DNA of 64,000 bases from Acidobacteriota bacterium (GTDB lineage Bacteria > Acidobacteriota > Terriglobia > Acidiferrales > UBA7541), in assembly GCA_013287135.1 (NCBI GenBank), contig JABDEK010000006.1, forward strand, positions 1 through 64,000. The letters are read 5' to 3'. Made by a program: the position numbers and the translations under genes. The notes beneath the pieces were generated by a model, which had not been told where the DNA came from, ran no database searches, and saw only the letters and a program-made list of their open reading frames with translations. How positions within the stretch are numbered: the stretch's first letter is position 1; every line of letters starts with the position of its first letter. Below are positions 24,718-37,249 of the stretch, one piece after another.

Positions 24718-25713
24718 GTGAAAGAGTTCGTTCCCTACAAACGACTTCGTAATCCGCACCTGATGACCATCGCCGCGACCTTCTGGCGGCGCAAGTTTCC
24801 ACGCCTGCCCAAAAGCGATGCGCGCTTTTTCGAACTTGAACAGGGAACGCAAGTTCGTGGAGAGTGCCATTGGCAGGATACTCGCCAACTGCACCCTACG
24901 CTCGTCCTGCTTCACGGACTCGAAGGCTCGAGCGAATCGGCCTACATGTTTGGCACAGCCGAGAAGGCCTTCGTTTCAGGATTCAACGTAATACGGTTAA
25001 ATCAACGAAACTGCGGCGGTACGGAAAAACTCACTCCCACGCTTTACCATTCCGGCTTGAGTGGCGATATTAGAAGCGTCTTGCGGGAATTGATCAAGGA
25101 TGATGGCCTGCTCGAGATATTTGCTGCCGGTTTTTCGATGGGTGGCAACCTGGTTCTAAAGATGGCGGGAGAATTTGGAGATGCAGTGCCCCGCGAGCTG
25201 CGGGCGATTGTTGCGATTGCCCCGGCACTCGATTTGGCCGCTTGCGCAGATGCTTTGACTCAACCCCGAAATTTTTTGTACAACCGCCATTTCGTGAGGA
25301 GTCTGAAGAAACACATGCGCTACAAATCCAGTTTATATCCCGACCTTTTTCCGCTTGAGTTCTCAGCTTTCAGGCGCATTAGAACCGTTCGGGATTTCGA
25401 CGATGTGGTGACCGCACGTTTCTGTGGGTTTCAGGACGCGGCGGATTACTACAAACGCTCAAGCGCCTCAAACTTGCTTTCAGCAATCAGGTGCCCGACT
25501 CTGATCTTAACTGCGCAGGACGACCCTTTCGTTCCCTTTAGACCTTTTCAAAACTCCGCGATCCAAGAGAACCCGCATATCACACTGATCGCGCCTCCTC
25601 ATGGCGGCCATTGCGCATTCATTTCCGAACAGAGAGGCGCAGATCGATTCTGGGCTGAAGCGAGAATAGTGGAATTCTGCCTGGACAAATCCTCGATGAA
25701 GGAAGTTCGCTAA
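24718..25713 (+). CDS. alpha/beta hydrolase, YheT-like
   Basis: 331 residues with a GTG start (MKEFVPYKRLRNPHLMTI). The nucleophile elbow GFSMGGN is at about residue 140, the oxyanion region is LHGLEGSSES near 62-71, and the acid and histidine fit TAQDDPFVP and PHGGHCAF. NPHLMTI near the N terminus and the overall layout match the COG0429 group of predicted hydrolases; substrate unknown. An ATG at 24711 is out of frame. An inverted repeat AGGGAC/GTCCCT lies just upstream (24673-24705). It converges with the M24 peptidase gene. Confidence 0.88.
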   Translation: MKEFVPYKRLRNPHLMTIAATFWRRKFPRLPKSDARFFELEQGTQVRGECHWQDTRQLHPTLVLLHGLEGSSESAYMFGTAEKAFVSGFNVIRLNQRNCGGTEKLTPTLYHSGLSGDIRSVLRELIKDDGLLEIFAAGFSMGGNLVLKMAGEFGDAVPRELRAIVAIAPALDLAACADALTQPRNFLYNRHFVRSLKKHMRYKSSLYPDLFPLEFSAFRRIRTVRDFDDVVTARFCGFQDAADYYKRSSASNLLSAIRCPTLILTAQDDPFVPFRPFQNSAIQENPHITLIAPPHGGHCAFISEQRGADRFWAEARIVEFCLDKSSMKEVR

Positions 25714-25745
25714 CGCAGTACGGTAGACGCGGGCGAAGAGAATCG

Positions 25746-27038
25746 TCAAGCAATCGGCATTTCAAGAGAAGGCTGAAATCCGCGGGTCAGAAGTTGGGCT
25801 GCTCCTGACTCAGCGATCACCATGTCGTCTTCGCAACGCATGCCGTACTCTCCGACCAGGTAAATGCCCGGCTCATTTGAAAACGTCATCCCAGGCTTTA
25901 AAATCGTTCGGTTGCCGCGAACCAGGTACGGACTTTCGTGTCCATCCATTCCGATTCCGTGTCCAAGACGATGTGGAAAATATTTATAGCCCGGACCGAA
26001 GCCAGCGTCGGTGATTACTTTTCGCGCTGCATCGTCCACCGAACCGCACTCACGTCCAGCAATTGCCGCCGCTAGGGCAGCGTCTTGGGCGCTCCTCACG
26101 ATTTCGAATGCGCGCTGCAGCTTAGCAGGTGGTTTACCCAGCACGCCCACTCTGGTGACATCTGATTGGTAGCCTGCCACCGCGGTGCCATCGTCAATCA
26201 TCACGCCGATACCTTCTCGCAAAATCTGTTCTTCGCGCGAACCATGGGGAAGCGCTGACGAAGGCCCAAAGAATACCGATGCTTCGCCGCTCAGACCCAT
26301 CCGCTCATAACCACGCACAACCATATCCGCAACCTCGCGTTGCGTCATACCCTCGCGTAGTGACGCAAATGTGGCCTTATACACCTCAAAGGTTGCGCCA
26401 CAAGCGAGCCGCATCAGGTCAAGTTCGTGCTCGCTCTTCTGCGCGCGGCATCCCACTGTCACAGTATCGCCGCTTATGTAGTCCAATGAAGCAGCTGCGC
26501 TGCGCAGCCCATCGTAAAAAACGTATCGCGTGGTCTCTTCCACGGCGATTTTTCCCGTGCGAACACCGCGCTCACCCAACCATTTTGCCGCAATCGCATA
26601 AGGGTTATCGTCTTCCTGCCAAACGCGGATTTCGATCGGATTACGAAGCTGTTCGCGGAGCCGGCCTTCCTCAAAGGCCGGGCAAATAAACAGCGGATTT
26701 CCTTGGCGCGGAACTAGAAGAGCCAGGATGCGCTCGCTCGGCCACCACTCTATACCCGTGTAATAAAACAGTGTGGTCCCCGGCGTAACGAACAACGCTT
26801 CAAACTGGGGCTTTGCATCAGTCATCAACTGCTGCGCCTGCACCAGGCGACCCTGCAATTCCCCCGCAGTAATGGGCTTCACACGGTCGCCCAGCGGTTT
26901 CAGCTTATCGAATGCCGCCGGCAACGATTGCGACTGGTTCTGCGCTGGATGTTGAGAAAGCCCAAACATCGATTTCGCCGCTATCGTTCCGGAAGTTACT
27001 GAGGCGGTCTTGAGTACATCGCGGCGAGAAATTTTCAT
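25746..27038 (-). CDS. M24-family metallopeptidase (Xaa-Pro aminopeptidase-like), Tat-exported
   Basis: 430 residues. A twin-arginine signal is evident: SRRDVLKTASVTSGTIAAKS at residues 4-23. The C-terminal pita-bread domain holds the metal ligands: Asp residues in DDGTAVAGYQSDVTRVG, His in HRLGHGIGMDGHE, and Glu residues in NEPGIYLVG and MRCEDDMVI. The N-terminal half is a creatinase-like domain. It follows the large Ser/Thr kinase after 18 bases, so the two are likely one operon. Export through Tat suggests the metals are loaded in the cytoplasm. Confidence 0.92.
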   Translation of the reverse strand: MKISRRDVLKTASVTSGTIAAKSMFGLSQHPAQNQSQSLPAAFDKLKPLGDRVKPITAGELQGRLVQAQQLMTDAKPQFEALFVTPGTTLFYYTGIEWWPSERILALLVPRQGNPLFICPAFEEGRLREQLRNPIEIRVWQEDDNPYAIAAKWLGERGVRTGKIAVEETTRYVFYDGLRSAAASLDYISGDTVTVGCRAQKSEHELDLMRLACGATFEVYKATFASLREGMTQREVADMVVRGYERMGLSGEASVFFGPSSALPHGSREEQILREGIGVMIDDGTAVAGYQSDVTRVGVLGKPPAKLQRAFEIVRSAQDAALAAAIAGRECGSVDDAARKVITDAGFGPGYKYFPHRLGHGIGMDGHESPYLVRGNRTILKPGMTFSNEPGIYLVGEYGMRCEDDMVIAESGAAQLLTRGFQPSLEMPIA

Positions 27039-27056
27039 AGTTTTCGGATGGGGAAC

Positions 27057-29876
27057 TTACTGGGAGTGCGAAATTAAAACGGCGTCGGTGACGACGTGCC
27101 CGTTTGCGTAGATAATTTTCTTGCCGTCGGGAGACAGAGCATAGGCGCCCCATTTGAAATCCGATCCGAGGTTCATCAATTGTTTGACGGGAAGCGCCTT
27201 TGCACCGGTTGACGAAACCGGCTGGGCCCACAGCGTGACAACTCCATCCTTAAGGGACGGATAAAGAACCGCGCGGCCATCTTTTGTCCAAGCGAGTTTT
27301 TGGCCGCCGTCTCCGTTCAACGCGACATCCTGGGGTAAATCATACGTGCTCTGGATTTCGCCACCGTTCAGCCCAATGATAGCGAGTAGCTTGGTAGTTT
27401 TGGTGGGGTCGGGAGTATAGACTACCGCAACGGAACTCCCATCTGGCGAGATCGTGGGACTCTCCGCTTCCATCTTGCTGATCTCCGCCACCGCGCCGCC
27501 ATCAATGCCACTTTTCATTAACCGATTCACAGGATCTAGGACATTAACGTAAACCACAAATTTGCCATCCGGCGAGCAAGCAGGCTGAATATCAATTTTA
27601 TCTGTCGATAATTGTGTAACGTTGGTCCCGTCGATGTCCGCGCGCCATATGGTGCTGCCTCCTCCGGAGCCTCGGGAGCTAAAAATAAAATGGCGACCGT
27701 CTCCGCACCCGGAAAGCCAGACGGGGGATTCGGCGCTAGGCGAAATATCGCGGATATTTGTGCCGTCGGGCGTGGTACTCGCCAGTCGAAGCGCTCCGGA
27801 CGAGTAGTAACCATAGATAATCTTGTCCCCAGGAACCCATACAATTCCGGAAATACCGTCGGCACGATTGATGCCACTCGTAATTTGTCGTGGTGGCGAC
27901 AGCGACGCGCTGCTGCCGAAATTTGTGATCCAGAGGTTCCCGGTGAGGCCCACTTGCACTGTGGCTAGAGTCGATCCATCCGACGTAATGCTGGCATCGA
28001 TGTAGAAATTCAAATCGTTTGTGATTCTGCGCGACTCGCCTCCTGGATAACTCACTTCAAATAACTGAGAGTTCAAAGATGTCTTGTTGACGCGCGCTGG
28101 GAAAAGAACTGCAGACCCTGCGGGTAGCCAAGCCATCTGGTCTGGCACGATCCAGTCGCTCGAACCGAGCCGAGTCTTGGTCTTGGAGTCTACTTCTACG
28201 GTCTCAACCGTAAATTTGTTGAACTCACCGTCGGGATTGTCTGCTATTGCAATTCTTTTTCCGTCCGGAGACCATGCCGGACCTGCGCTGGAAAAAAAGT
28301 TCGGACGGTTAAGCGTGAATAAAATTTGCTCCCGGGATCCATCCGCATTCGCAACCAATAAGCTTGAGTTCTTTAATTTGGTGGAATACCGCACAAAAAC
28401 GAATTGCTTTCCATCCGGGGAAAAGCTAATCGGGCTGTCCACATCGGCGATCACTTGATGCGGAGAGCCGCCCAAGGAAGGCACTTGAAAGAGTGTACCA
28501 AGTTCGGCAGATTCGTCGCGTTTCACAAAATAAAGATAATTTCCGTCGAGCGAAAATGTAAGGCCTTCAATCTCCCCTGGAGAACCAATTTCAACCTGCA
28601 CGGTGCTTCCTGTAGCCAATTGGCGAATCCAAATTGCGTGGGTGCCTTTTTCGTCGGCAACATAGCAAAGCCATTTGCCGTCACTCGAGATTGCAACGGA
28701 GTGAATATTGCCGGTGGAGGTCACCGGCGTGATCGTCATTTGCGAGAAAGAGGATGGGTTTTCGTGGCGTGGTGTTCGAAGGTGCAGGAACAAAGCGACC
28801 ATCGCAACGAGTCCCACGATAACGGGAATGATTTTCGCTATAGTGCGCCAGCCTAATGTTGGGGGTGTGACCGCAGCGGCTGTAGTCTGCGCACTTGCGG
28901 GAGGGAGCGTGGCTGCCGACGGCGCCGCATAAGTTCCCGATCGGGCTCCGCCGCCTGCGCCAGACCATGCGCTGCCACTGGCACTAACGGGGCGCCCTGA
29001 GTCAGAATCTCGTTTAAGACGCTTCAGATCTCCACGAAGCTCCGCAGCCGTTTGATAACGAAGCTCTCGGTCTTTTTCAAGGGACTTGCCAATGATCTCT
29101 TCCAGTTTCGGCGGTACGTTGGGATTCAAAGACGTTGGCGCAGCCGGAGTTCGATTCAAAATCGAATCGAAAATGACCGCCGAAGTATTACCGGTAAAAG
29201 CCGCCTGTCCCGTAGCCATCTCGTACAACACTGCGCCCAGACTGAAAAGATCGGTGCGCGCGTCTAACTCTTCGCCGCGCGCTTGCTCGGGAGACATATA
29301 GGCGATGGTGCCAATCGCAGAACCAGGGCTTGTAAGCAAAAGATTGTTTGAGGTGATGTCGGTCGCCGTACGACCGGCGCCTACGGATTCCGCAACGCGC
29401 CGTGACTCGGTTTGTTTTGCGAGACCGAAATCCAAAATCTTGGCTTGCGAACGAGTGGTGATAAAAATATTTGCGGGCTTGATGTCGCGATGAAGGATGC
29501 CGCGCGCGTGGGCTGCATCCAACGCGTCCGCGATTTGCGTGCCGAGATCCAACAAAACATCGGTGGCAAGCGGCCGTCCGGAAATTCGTTCCCTCAGCGT
29601 CTGCCCTTCGAGCAGCTCCATTACGAGAAACGGCCGCCCGTTATGCGAGCCCACGTCGTAAATCGTGGAGATCCCGGGATGGTTCAACGAGGATGCGGCT
29701 CTAGCTTCACGCTGGAACCGCTCTAAAGATCCAGAATCGCGCGCTAGATCTTCGGACAGGAATTTCAGCGCCACTTGGCGGCCGAGCCGCGTATCTTCTG
29801 CGCGGTAAACTTGGCCCATGCCGCCGCTTCCCAAGGGATCGATGATGCGGTAATGCGATATAGTTTCGCCCAACAT
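27057..29876 (-). CDS. membrane Ser/Thr protein kinase with beta-propeller sensor domain
   Basis: 939 residues from the chosen ATG ([11 protein letters not shown]); an in-frame ATG four codons earlier and an open frame further upstream exist, but the kinase fold starts here. The kinase domain spans about 10-270: [29 protein letters not shown] and the APE-equivalent [22 protein letters not shown] proline/alanine linker leads to a membrane helix (about 342-362, [18 protein letters not shown]). The rest is a TolB/WD40-like propeller with repeated SPDGKQ/SPDGKW blades, presumably outside the membrane. An M24 peptidase follows 18 bases on. Confidence 0.93.
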   Translation of the reverse strand: MLGETISHYRIIDPLGSGGMGQVYRAEDTRLGRQVALKFLSEDLARDSGSLERFQREARAASSLNHPGISTIYDVGSHNGRPFLVMELLEGQTLRERISGRPLATDVLLDLGTQIADALDAAHARGILHRDIKPANIFITTRSQAKILDFGLAKQTESRRVAESVGAGRTATDITSNNLLLTSPGSAIGTIAYMSPEQARGEELDARTDLFSLGAVLYEMATGQAAFTGNTSAVIFDSILNRTPAAPTSLNPNVPPKLEEIIGKSLEKDRELRYQTAAELRGDLKRLKRDSDSGRPVSASGSAWSGAGGGARSGTYAAPSAATLPPASAQTTAAAVTPPTLGWRTIAKIIPVIVGLVAMVALFLHLRTPRHENPSSFSQMTITPVTSTGNIHSVAISSDGKWLCYVADEKGTHAIWIRQLATGSTVQVEIGSPGEIEGLTFSLDGNYLYFVKRDESAELGTLFQVPSLGGSPHQVIADVDSPISFSPDGKQFVFVRYSTKLKNSSLLVANADGSREQILFTLNRPNFFSSAGPAWSPDGKRIAIADNPDGEFNKFTVETVEVDSKTKTRLGSSDWIVPDQMAWLPAGSAVLFPARVNKTSLNSQLFEVSYPGGESRRITNDLNFYIDASITSDGSTLATVQVGLTGNLWITNFGSSASLSPPRQITSGINRADGISGIVWVPGDKIIYGYYSSGALRLASTTPDGTNIRDISPSAESPVWLSGCGDGRHFIFSSRGSGGGSTIWRADIDGTNVTQLSTDKIDIQPACSPDGKFVVYVNVLDPVNRLMKSGIDGGAVAEISKMEAESPTISPDGSSVAVVYTPDPTKTTKLLAIIGLNGGEIQSTYDLPQDVALNGDGGQKLAWTKDGRAVLYPSLKDGVVTLWAQPVSSTGAKALPVKQLMNLGSDFKWGAYALSPDGKKIIYANGHVVTDAVLISHSQ

Positions 29877-30129
29877 TCGCACCAACATCGTAAACAACTC
29901 ACGAGTAGCACGCAAGCGCTCACAACAATTCAACAAACAGCGCTTCGCGTAAGCGCTAGGAAACTTTTTAAGAATGTCAAAAAAACGCCGTGCCCTGCCC
30001 GTCATGGTCCGCCCATCAAATACTACGATTATCGTGACAACTTTTTTTGGTTGCCTGGGTTTCACTTCCAGCAGCCGATAGGGCTCTGGCCCTCGGCAAT
30101 TATCGAATACCTAAATTGGGAGAAAATTA

Positions 30130-30983
30130 ATGTTCATCCGCAAAGGTATGGGTGTGTTCGCGGTGTGTTTCGCTGCACTTTTGCTTTCCAGTTGCGGCGG
30201 AGGTTCTAGCAGTTCTACTTCTTCGCCAGCTCCAAGCACTCAAGCGTCCGTATTTACAATTGGCACCGACGCTCCGCTTCCAAGCGTAGTGTCTTGCCAA
30301 ATTATGGTGACCGGCATCACGATTTTCAACGGTACAACAAATGTAAGCGTATTATCTCAACCACAGGTGATAGATTTCGCGCAGTTCAACGGCCTGCATC
30401 AGCTTGTTGACCTAAGCTCGGTGCCAACTGGCACGTACACATCGGCCACGGTCACGATTGCATCCCCGGTTATTGGATACATTAACGTGAATCCGCCGAA
30501 TCCTCCCACGGCGTCCTCGATCAACGGGACTCTTTCGCAATTTTCCGTAACCGTAGATTTCGCTCAGCCTTTCGTTCTGCAAAGTAGTGACCTGGTCGGC
30601 CTGCGCGTGGAATTTGATTTGCACCAGTCAATACAAACGGATACCAACTCACAACATCGAATGGCGCGGACACCCTAACCGTTCACCGGGTCATCTTGAG
30701 GCGTCAAGGCCAAGCCGGCTCGTGGGTCCCCGGTAGCACCATCGTGCAGTCTGGAAATATGGGAAGCTTCCAGCTAAACGACGAGTGGACCGCAGGAGTT
30801 CTGTTGCCGAGTCCGCTTACCGTGCTCACGACTAACGGCACAAACTTCATAAATCTGAGCGGTTTAGGTGTGCTTACCGGCGCCGGGCCGATTCAGATTC
30901 GCGTGGTTGGTTTCATACTGATCAATCAAACGACGGGTCAGCCGGTGATGGTGGCTCGTTCAGTGGAACAACTCAGTTCATAA
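30130..30983 (+). pseudogene. DUF4382-like lipoprotein gene, broken by a single-base frameshift
   Basis: The first frame (30130-30678) encodes a lipoprotein: signal peptide with lipobox LLSSCGGG (Cys at about 22), a Ser-rich linker and a beta domain containing SVPTGTYTSATVTI. It runs well until VEFDLHQSIQTDTN and then turns into unrelated sequence. The frame offset by one resumes natural protein with LTTSNGADTLTVHRVILRRQGQAGSW and continues to 30983 (ending VEQLSS). One base seems to be missing near 30645-30655. The joined protein would be about 284 residues. It may be a true pseudogene or a sequencing error. Confidence 0.75.
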
Positions 30984-31005
30984 CTGATGCAAAACAGCCG
31001 TTAGC

Positions 31006-31047
31006 GCCGCTGTCCCGTTTCCCGGTACGCCGGAGCGGGGCAGCGGC
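31006..31047 (+). terminator. long hairpin after the DUF4382 lipoprotein
   Basis: GCCGCTGTCCCG (31006-31017) and CGGGGCAGCGGC (31036-31047) form a 12-bp stem with one wobble pair and an 18-base loop. The following sequence ATTCTTGTT is only weakly T-rich, so termination is plausible but not certain. Confidence 0.5.
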
Positions 31048-31129
31048 ATTCTTGTTGGAGAACTATTGCGATACCGACGAACCATGCTTCGAACTGCGCA
31101 CTTCAATCAGACAGGAAGGTTTTTCGAAA

Positions 31130-31345
31130 CTAACGAGTCCACCACGCGACTGCGACGCCGGCTGCGACCGCAGCCACTATCGTCAGGGTCAGCCAACGTG
31201 GCGGCATTTCTAGCTCGGGTACTTTTAGTTTGATTGATTTCGGAATCTTGATGGTGTGGACCGAGCGTTCTTGCGGAACTGGCACTCCGGGTATTCGAGG
31301 TTGCTCAGGCTTAAAAGGATCGCGTGGCTGATTTTCGTCGGACAT
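31130..31345 (-). CDS. small single-helix membrane protein, unknown function
   Basis: 71 residues from MSDENQPRDPF; a GTG- or ATG-type start two codons upstream is possible. Residues 1-45 are hydrophilic and Pro-rich (RIPGVPVPQERS, KIPKSIKLKVPELEMPP), followed by one C-terminal membrane helix LTLTIVAAVAAGVAVAWW and a short basic end. That is a tail-anchored layout. I do not recognise the family. No clear Shine-Dalgarno is present, so confidence is moderate. Confidence 0.55.
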   Translation of the reverse strand: MSDENQPRDPFKPEQPRIPGVPVPQERSVHTIKIPKSIKLKVPELEMPPRWLTLTIVAAVAAGVAVAWWTR

Positions 31346-31476
31346 AACCATCCAATGAAAGGGAGGTCCAGATTGAATGGTCCACTGTCAAATTGCAAGA
31401 TAGCTACGCACGATTGCTGTTAACCCTTTCGCATGAATACTATTCAGGAAGAAAACCTCAATGGCGGCAGCGACGC

Positions 31477-31815
31477 TCAAGCGTGGCGTTCAATTTGCAC
31501 TGAATGGTGCGCAACATATTCTTGAAGGTTTGCTAGAATCAAAAGCAGTTCCAGCATGCGCTCCCGTTGCTCGGGTTTCGGTTCGTCCGCGCCCTCTTCC
31601 AGGTTATTCACAATCGTCAGCGCATCCGAGAGCAGACATTGAAGTCCGGCCGGATCAATGGTGCGGCCTTCGCGGCATCGTCCCAGCGCTAAATCCGTGC
31701 GCACAAAAGCTTCATCTACAAAATGGTCCAGGCATAGCTGTAGGCCGGCGAGCGCTGTTGGAATCGAGTTAGCACACCCGGCCCTTTGACATTTCCCGGG
31801 TACGTTCGCGTCCAT
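31477..31815 (-). CDS. conserved-looking small Cys/His protein, unknown function
   Basis: 112 residues from ATG 31815 (GTG 31818 is adjacent). The N-terminal part has C9 and C14 in CQRAGCANS, and C28 and H31 in LCLDHFVDEAF, a C-x4-C...C-x2-H arrangement that could bind zinc. The remaining two thirds is predicted helical (LSDALTIVNNLEE, RERMLELLLILANLQEYV). I do not recognise it by name, but its composition is that of a genuine soluble protein. It stands alone between two other minus-strand genes. Confidence 0.7.
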   Translation of the reverse strand: MDANVPGKCQRAGCANSIPTALAGLQLCLDHFVDEAFVRTDLALGRCREGRTIDPAGLQCLLSDALTIVNNLEEGADEPKPEQRERMLELLLILANLQEYVAHHSVQIERHA

Positions 31816-31961
31816 CACACACCCCAGTTTCTCGAGTAGTTATTACCTCAAGTTAGGCGCGAGAGTAGCACATTTTTTTGGGAGCAAGCGAAGATGCGCC
31901 GAAAAGCGCAATAGCGTGTCGAAAACGTCGGCAGTATTCGAGGCATCTCACACAAAATGAT

Positions 31962-31989
31962 AAAAGGGGCGCTCAAATGCACCCCTTTT
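31962..31989 (-). terminator. intrinsic terminator of the DUF4097-like gene
   Basis: AAAAGGGG and CCCCTTTT form a perfect 8-bp stem around a 12-base loop, 12 bases after the stop codon on the minus strand, and are followed by ATCATTTTG. Confidence 0.8.
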
Positions 31990-32000
31990 CTCAACGCTGT

Positions 32001-32981
32001 TTAGCGAATTTCGATGCTGCCTGAACTTGTGCTGAGTTCCACCAAGGGACCGCCCGCGCCTACTTTGCCTTGTAACTCTCGAGGGCTGATCTTGCCTTGA
32101 ATACTTATTTCGTGGGCCGTCTCGATATTTCCGGAGTTCGTTCGCGCAACCAGGTTGAATGCGGCTTGCGGCGGGAAATCCACGCTAACGCTTCCTGACC
32201 CGCTGTGTAGTCTCCAGTCGCCGATCGGAACACCTTGAGCAGCGATGCTTCCGCTGCCGGTCGTGACCTTGGCCCCGCCTTTCACGCCTTTCATCTCCAC
32301 ATCGCCCGAGCCGGTGCTGATCTCCACATCACCGGCGGCGGTTTGTTCCAATTTCACGTCCCCGCTGCCGCTTGAGGCGGTCATTCCGCCAGCAATCCCA
32401 ATCGCTCGTATTGTTCCGCTGCCTGCGGACGCTTGGGCATTTCCACGAACCGTTTCCAGTTCAATGTCGCCCGATCCAGTTCTCACGCGCACTTCACCAC
32501 CAATGTTTTTCACATGCAAACTACCGGACCCGCTGTTCATATCGGCTGGACCGCTGATTCCATCCGCTCTTTGATCACCCGATCCGGATTCAGACCGCAG
32601 CTTCGTTTGTGACGGTGCGACCAGTTCGTAGCTAATCGAAATATTGTGTTTCCAATCGCGGTTTTCGATGTGGCCTATGCGAATCGTATTCCCGCTTTGT
32701 TCGATCGGAGGATTGTTTTCGATTTCGTGGATATGCTGCTCAACATCGCCCCAGCCGCTGCCGTGGATCTTAGCGTGAATTTCTACTTTGGATGAATCAC
32801 CAGTGCGCAAGGTAATGTCACCAGAACCGGTTTGCACGTCCAAATCTACGGCGCCGGTTACATTCAAAGTGCGATCAAAATGACCTTCGCTGCTTCCGGC
32901 GAAAAGCGGAGACGCGGCCATAGCGACGGCCAACGCCACCATTCCGAGCAATCCCGAAACTGCGCGGATGCGAACTTTCAT
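32001..32981 (-). CDS. exported DUF4097-like beta-repeat protein
   Basis: 326 residues from the second of two adjacent ATG codons; AGGAGG is six bases before the second and only three before the first. A signal peptide occupies residues 1-28 (LLGMVALAVAMAASPLFAG). The rest is a run of about ten short beta repeats each built around SGSGD/TGSGD, spaced about 17-22 residues, for example TGSGDITLRTG, TGSGDIELE, SGSGDVKLE, TGSGDVEMKG and SSGSIEIR. This fits DUF4097-type right-handed beta structures, often in putative adhesins. Function unknown. Confidence 0.85.
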   Translation of the reverse strand: MKVRIRAVSGLLGMVALAVAMAASPLFAGSSEGHFDRTLNVTGAVDLDVQTGSGDITLRTGDSSKVEIHAKIHGSGWGDVEQHIHEIENNPPIEQSGNTIRIGHIENRDWKHNISISYELVAPSQTKLRSESGSGDQRADGISGPADMNSGSGSLHVKNIGGEVRVRTGSGDIELETVRGNAQASAGSGTIRAIGIAGGMTASSGSGDVKLEQTAAGDVEISTGSGDVEMKGVKGGAKVTTGSGSIAAQGVPIGDWRLHSGSGSVSVDFPPQAAFNLVARTNSGNIETAHEISIQGKISPRELQGKVGAGGPLVELSTSSGSIEIR

Positions 32982-33079
32982 CATTTTCCTCCTAGGCGAA
33001 TTGGTGCTGTCTAGGCAAAGGTACGCAATATCTCGGAAAAAAGTTCAGACGGAGAATATCGAGCACCGAGCTTAAGCCG

Positions 33080-36076
<2,997 letters not shown>

Positions 36077-36364
36077 AATTTCGGCTATGTTCCTTCAGAG
36101 TTATGCTTTACGCGCGAAGGCCTGCCAGTATCTTCAATCCCGCAAACCTAAAACTCTATTGTATCCGCTCGCGCGTCTTCGTGCAAAGCGCCCCATTCAT
36201 CCTCGTTTTCGCCTGATTTTCACCTGTTTTTTGGGGCCTGTCCGAAAAGTACCTTCGTACTTGGACTTTCGACCAGCATCTTTTTCCGCACGCATTCGCT
36301 AGCCTTTAGATACGAAGTCACGAAGTCCTAGGCGCCGCAGGCCTATTTTCGCCCGGAGTTTTGC

Positions 36365-37123
36365 ATGTCGCTCGTAGCTCGCATAGCGCTCTTGTTTTTC
36401 GCCGTCAGTATGTTAACTCCGGCAGCCGCGTTTGCTCGCCCGCCACAGTCCACATCTCCTGAGGGCCAGCTTTTCAATTCCGTGAATCGTGAACGCGCCG
36501 CCCAGGGCCTGCCGATCCTCCAGTGGGACGACGCGCTGGCCTCCGCCGCTCGCGGCCACGCCAGCCAGATGGCGCTGCATAATTTAATGTCTCACCAGCT
36601 TCCCGGTGAGCCGGAATTGATCGCCCGCGCCAACGCCGCTGGCGTTCGGTTCAGCGTTATCGCGGAAAACGTAGCCATCGGTCCCGACGCTTCCACGATC
36701 CATACTGCTTGGATGCATTCTCCCGGCCATCGAGCAAATATCCTCAGACCCGAGCTCAACGTACTTGGCATCGCCGTCGTACTGGGAAGCGGGGGCCTCT
36801 TCGCCGTACAAGATTTCGCACAAACTTCCGCGAATTTGAATCTCGCTCAACAAGAACAACGAATGGTCTCACTTTTAGCCGCGCGTGGCCTGCAAGCCAC
36901 TGCTTCTCCGGAAGCTCAACAATTCTGTAATGCGCAGCGCGCGTACATGGGGAACCACTCGGCCACCATCCTGCGTTTCGAAACTACAGACCTGAGCACA
37001 CTACCGGCTTCGCTGGAGCAGAAAATTCAAGACCGTTCATTTCGCACTGCAACTGTAGCCGCATGCACGCCCGCTAACTCGTCGGGCTTCTCTCGCTTCC
37101 GCCTTGCCGTACTTCTTTTCTGA
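36365..37123 (+). CDS. exported CAP-domain (SCP/PR1-like) protein
   Basis: 252 residues. Signal peptide residues 1-25 (ALLFFAVSMLTPAAAFA). The CAP domain follows at about 35-160: LFNSVNRERAAQGLPILQWDDALASAARGHASQMA, SHQLPGEPEL, AENVA and TAWMHSPGHRANIL, which include the conserved His and Glu residues of the CAP cavity. The C-terminal 90 residues are not recognised. Bacterial CAP proteins are extracellular and of varied or unknown function. The Mrp gene begins 126 bases downstream on the same strand. Confidence 0.88.
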   Translation: MSLVARIALLFFAVSMLTPAAAFARPPQSTSPEGQLFNSVNRERAAQGLPILQWDDALASAARGHASQMALHNLMSHQLPGEPELIARANAAGVRFSVIAENVAIGPDASTIHTAWMHSPGHRANILRPELNVLGIAVVLGSGGLFAVQDFAQTSANLNLAQQEQRMVSLLAARGLQATASPEAQQFCNAQRAYMGNHSATILRFETTDLSTLPASLEQKIQDRSFRTATVAACTPANSSGFSRFRLAVLLF

Positions 37124-37249
37124 GTGCTCGCTAGCTCTGCGAAAAGCAGTCTATCTCTCTTGCCGCCATCGATTCACAGGTCTATCATTGAAAGCTCATC
37201 AATGCGATTTGTAGTTGGAAGTAATCTGTATTTATTTGAAAGGAAAACC

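Noticed and set aside
36220..36290. Terminator from AAGTAC/GTACTT upstream of the CAP gene
   Set aside because: The stem is short and AT-rich, lacks a T tract, and no gene ends there.
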